DNA of 64,000 nt from JABDEZ01 sp965276955 (lineage in GTDB: Bacteria > Bacteroidota > Bacteroidia > Chitinophagales > Chitinophagaceae). A program made the translations under genes and the position numbers. Each line of letters starts with the position of its first letter. Position 1 is the stretch's first letter. Positions 61,372 through 64,000 of this stretch are shown one piece after another. The stretch covers positions 124,001 through 188,000 of the forward strand of contig CBDIBP010000007.1 of NCBI GenBank assembly GCA_965276955.1. The letters run 5' to 3'. The notes below the pieces were generated by a model. That model was not told where the DNA came from. It saw only the letters and a program-made list of their open reading frames with translations, and made no database searches.

Positions 61372-63354
61372 TTATACCCCTACCTCTACCCATGCTTCAT
61401 TTTCTTTCAGTAGTTGTATCAGTTCATCAACGGCTATATCGCTGGGTACGTTGCGCTTCATGATGTCCTTGCCTTTGTAGAGGGTTATTTTGCCGGGTCC
61501 GCTGCCTACGTAGCCAAAGTCGGCATCGGCCATCTCACCGGGTCCGTTGACTATGCAACCCATGATGGCGATCTTCACACCCTTTAGGTGGTGAGTAGCG
61601 GCGCGTATCCTGGCTGTGGTCTCCTGCAGATCGAACAGGGTGCGGCCACAACTGGGGCAGCTGATGTACTCTGTTTTGCTGATGCGGGTGCGAGTGGCCT
61701 GCAGTATGGAGAACGCGGTATTGTTGAGGAACTGGTGCTTGTTCTTTACCTCGAGGTAGGTGCGGCCGCTTACTTTTATCTCTTCGATCTCTTTGCCTGT
61801 AAGCCATATGCCATCGCCAAAACCATCGAGGAACAGGCCACCGGCTTCGGTAGCGAGGTGTATGAGTTGCTCGTCTATTGTGGCATCGTTGCTGTGTACT
61901 TTCAGTATCACGGGGCACTGTATGCCGCGCTGCATGAGCTCGGTTATAAAGCGCCTTACTGAGGCCAGGGCATTAGCGTTGGTACTGGCTACGCAAAGTA
62001 TGGCCTGCGTACCTTTCACCTTATCCATAAGGCCAGTGAGTGCGGGCCATAGAGCGTTGGCATCGATGGATACAAAGTGCAGGCCTTGCGGAGTTTGTGC
62101 TTGCAGGTATTGATCGAAAGTATAGTGTTGCAGGTAGTTGGTATCGGGTGCCGGCTGGTGATCGGCAATGGCTTGCAGGGTGCCGGGCAGTGCAAATGTT
62201 ATGTTGTGGACGCCCACGTATATGTAGTCGGCAGCGCCATCGCTGATGTTCCACTTGTCGGTAGCCTCATCGTACCGGTAACCGATGGAGGACAGGCTTT
62301 GGGGGGTAATATTGGGCTCGTTGCTGTAGTCGGCCACTACAACGGGTACGTGGCCTGTACCTATATTGTGTACGGGCAGGGCGTTGCGCCGCTGGTAGGC
62401 AAAGGGGTTGTAGGGCAGTTTTATGGTTGGTGTGCCGGGGAATGGCTCTATCTGGGTCTCGGTTGGGCGGTGGGTGTACCTGCTCACAATATCCTTACAC
62501 ACGGGTATCTCGAACTCAGGGTCTTCGGTGAGGGATACGCGGATGGTATCGCCAATGCCATCTTCCAGCAATGTACCTATGCCTATGGCGCTTTTTATGC
62601 GGCCATCCTCGCCATCGCCAGCTTCGGTAACGCCCAGGTGCAGGGGATAGCACTCGCCAAACTCTTCGTCCATCTTCTGGATAAGGGCGCGGTAGGCCTG
62701 CACCATTACCAGCGGGTTGCTGCTCTTCATGCTCAGTATCACCTGGTGGTAATTCTCGTCGCGCGCTATGCGCAGGAACTCCATGGCGCTCTCTACCATG
62801 CCCATGGGGCTATCGCCATAGCGGCTCATGATACGATCGCTAAGAGAACCGTGGTTGGTGCCTATACGCATGGCAGTACCATACTCCTTGCATATGCGCA
62901 GCAGCGGGGTGAAGCGAGTGCGGATACGATCGACCTCGGCAGCATACTCGGCATCGGTGTACTCCAGCAGATCGAACTTCTTTTTGTCTACATAGTTGCC
63001 GGGGTTGACGCGCACCTTCTCTACTATGCGGGCGGCTATCTCGGCAGCGTTGGGGGTAAAGTGTATATCGGCAACAAGGGGGGTATGGTAGCCCTGCTTG
63101 CGCAGTTCGTTCTTAATGTTCAGCAGGTTCTCGGCCTCGGTCTTGCTGGGGGCTGTGATGCGCACCAGCTCGGCGCCGGCCTCTATGCAGCGTATACTCT
63201 GGGCCACGGTGGCGGCAGTATCCATAGTATCGGTAGTGGTCATGGTCTGTATGCGTATAGGGTTGTTGTTACCCAGTAGCAGGTCACCAATTTTTACCTC
63301 GCGGGTAGGGAGGCGCTTGTAAGATGTGAGCGACGGACAATATTGCTGTAACAT
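61372..63354 (-). CDS. ispG: 4-hydroxy-3-methylbut-2-enyl diphosphate synthase, large form
   Basis: Sixth step of the MEP isoprenoid pathway: converts MEcPP to HMBPP using a [4Fe-4S] cluster. The 660-residue length fits the large form of Bacteroidota and plants, in which an extra TIM-like domain (about 260-530) is inserted between the N-terminal barrel (PIRIQTMTTTDTMDTAATVAQS, IHFTPN-type strand, RVNPGNYVDKKKFD) and the C-terminal cluster domain. The cluster cysteines are in EYISCPSCGRTLFDL and IAIMGCIVNGPGEMADADFGY. A perfect -7 box TAACTTTG (minus, 63370-63363) ends 8 bases before the ATG. Confidence 0.96.
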   Translation of the reverse strand: MLQQYCPSLTSYKRLPTREVKIGDLLLGNNNPIRIQTMTTTDTMDTAATVAQSIRCIEAGAELVRITAPSKTEAENLLNIKNELRKQGYHTPLVADIHFTPNAAEIAARIVEKVRVNPGNYVDKKKFDLLEYTDAEYAAEVDRIRTRFTPLLRICKEYGTAMRIGTNHGSLSDRIMSRYGDSPMGMVESAMEFLRIARDENYHQVILSMKSSNPLVMVQAYRALIQKMDEEFGECYPLHLGVTEAGDGEDGRIKSAIGIGTLLEDGIGDTIRVSLTEDPEFEIPVCKDIVSRYTHRPTETQIEPFPGTPTIKLPYNPFAYQRRNALPVHNIGTGHVPVVVADYSNEPNITPQSLSSIGYRYDEATDKWNISDGAADYIYVGVHNITFALPGTLQAIADHQPAPDTNYLQHYTFDQYLQAQTPQGLHFVSIDANALWPALTGLMDKVKGTQAILCVASTNANALASVRRFITELMQRGIQCPVILKVHSNDATIDEQLIHLATEAGGLFLDGFGDGIWLTGKEIEEIKVSGRTYLEVKNKHQFLNNTAFSILQATRTRISKTEYISCPSCGRTLFDLQETTARIRAATHHLKGVKIAIMGCIVNGPGEMADADFGYVGSGPGKITLYKGKDIMKRNVPSDIAVDELIQLLKENEAWVEVGV

Positions 63355-63523
63355 AGAGACAACAAAGTTAACACAACCCTGCGAACCATAGTGTTATGCC
63401 ATTGCGAATAGATAAAAGCAAGCTGGCAGCAAGCCGGATAAAAAAACAAATTGTTACAATGCTGCATTAAATCTATGTTTTTCTGCCAAACAATAGTATT
63501 TTAGCAAATCCTCAAAGTATCGG

Positions 63524-64000
63524 ATGGAATACGAAATTAAACAGTCAGGTAAATTTAAATATGTAGAAGAAGGTGCCGGCGAGCCGCTGGTATTGTTGCA
63601 TGGCCTGTTTGGTGCCTTGAGTAATTTTAAAGACCTGGTAGACCATTTCAAGAATACGCATAGGGTGATAATACCTATGTTGCCCCTATTCGACCTCTCG
63701 CTGCTGGATACTACTGTGGCCGGGCTGGCAAAGCATGTTCAAAAATTCCTGGAGGCACAAGATATACGCAACGTGCACCTGCTGGGTAATTCGCTTGGCG
63801 GCCATGTAGGCCTGGTTTACGCACTAAAGGAACAGGAAAACGTAAAGACAATAACCCTTACCGGAAGCTCTGGCTTATTTGAGAACGGCATGGGCGAAAC
63901 ATACCCTAAGCGCGGCGACTACGAATACATAAAGCGAAAGACAGAACTTACTTTTTACGACCCTGCAGTGGCTACCAAGGCTCTTGTTGACGAAGTGTTC
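63524..64000 (+). CDS. Alpha/beta hydrolase, 5' part
   Basis: The frame is open from the ATG at 63524 to the window edge (159 residues, no stop). It has the alpha/beta hydrolase signs: oxyanion-type HGLFG at residues 26-30 and nucleophile elbow GNSLGG with Ser90. The N-terminus MEYEIKQSGKFKYVEEG lacks a signal peptide, so it is cytoplasmic. Substrate unknown; the catalytic Asp and His lie beyond the edge. It diverges from ispG. Confidence 0.88.
   Translation, partial: MEYEIKQSGKFKYVEEGAGEPLVLLHGLFGALSNFKDLVDHFKNTHRVIIPMLPLFDLSLLDTTVAGLAKHVQKFLEAQDIRNVHLLGNSLGGHVGLVYALKEQENVKTITLTGSSGLFENGMGETYPKRGDYEYIKRKTELTFYDPAVATKALVDEVF

Noticed and set aside
62077..63279. Plus-strand open frame of 400 codons
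   Set aside because: Opposite ispG, whose cluster-binding and barrel motifs are unmistakable; the long frame follows from codon bias.
1..64000. tRNA, rRNA, CRISPR arrays, prophage or insertion sequences
   Set aside because: No cloverleaf, regularly spaced repeat array, transposase, integrase or phage structural gene was recognised on either strand.

Overview
The window is a piece of a chromosome from a member of the phylum Bacteroidota, most likely a Chitinophagaceae-like organism. The evidence is a SusC/SusD outer-membrane pair, two type IX secretion C-terminal tails, a lipoprotein form of the BamA/TamA family next to TamB, a long IspG with an insert domain, and many perfect Bacteroidota -7 promoter boxes (TAnnTTTG). 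No tRNA, rRNA, CRISPR array or insertion sequence was seen.

0-3.3 kb: end of a DUF2400 gene, then a minus-strand methionine/threonine unit (promoter, SAM-I riboswitch, terminator, a PLP transsulfuration enzyme, homoserine dehydrogenase). 3.3-27.8 kb: mostly housekeeping and envelope genes: a LytS/LytTR two-component pair, a DUF4139 protein, gpmI, a TonB receptor, the tamB-tamL pair (tamB carries an apparent frameshift), a UbiD-type decarboxylase, a YiiX-like hydrolase, an SpmA/SpmB fusion and a LOG-family protein. A possible small stable RNA (6S-like size) lies at 13.6-13.7 kb.

27.9-51.8 kb: a pectin utilisation locus. Reading along the minus strand, one unit is susC - susD - pectate lyase - T9SS protein. 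A long hairpin terminator separates it from a second unit: polygalacturonase - uxaB - uxaA - uxaC - kdgK - eda - hexuronate-type MFS transporter. On the far side lie TetR and LacI regulators, an esterase, a CE12 rhamnogalacturonan acetylesterase and a second polygalacturonase. Together these would import and cut pectin, strip acetyl groups, take up galacturonate and convert it through tagaturonate, altronate, KDG and KDPG to pyruvate and glyceraldehyde-3-phosphate. Three intergenic regions that head these units share a LacI-type operator motif (core AAnCGnT); in two of them the box is doubled with 12 bp centre-to-centre spacing.

51.8-57.3 kb: a plug-only TonB-receptor-like protein, then accA, dapA, ahcY and an aldo/keto reductase. 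57.3-61.3 kb: an accessory islet with two families of short repeats, small genes, an AT-rich stretch with a frameshifted gene, an Abi-alpha-type abortive infection protein, and an XRE regulator with a perfect 24-bp palindrome beside it. 61.3-64 kb: ispG and the start of an alpha/beta hydrolase cut by the window edge.
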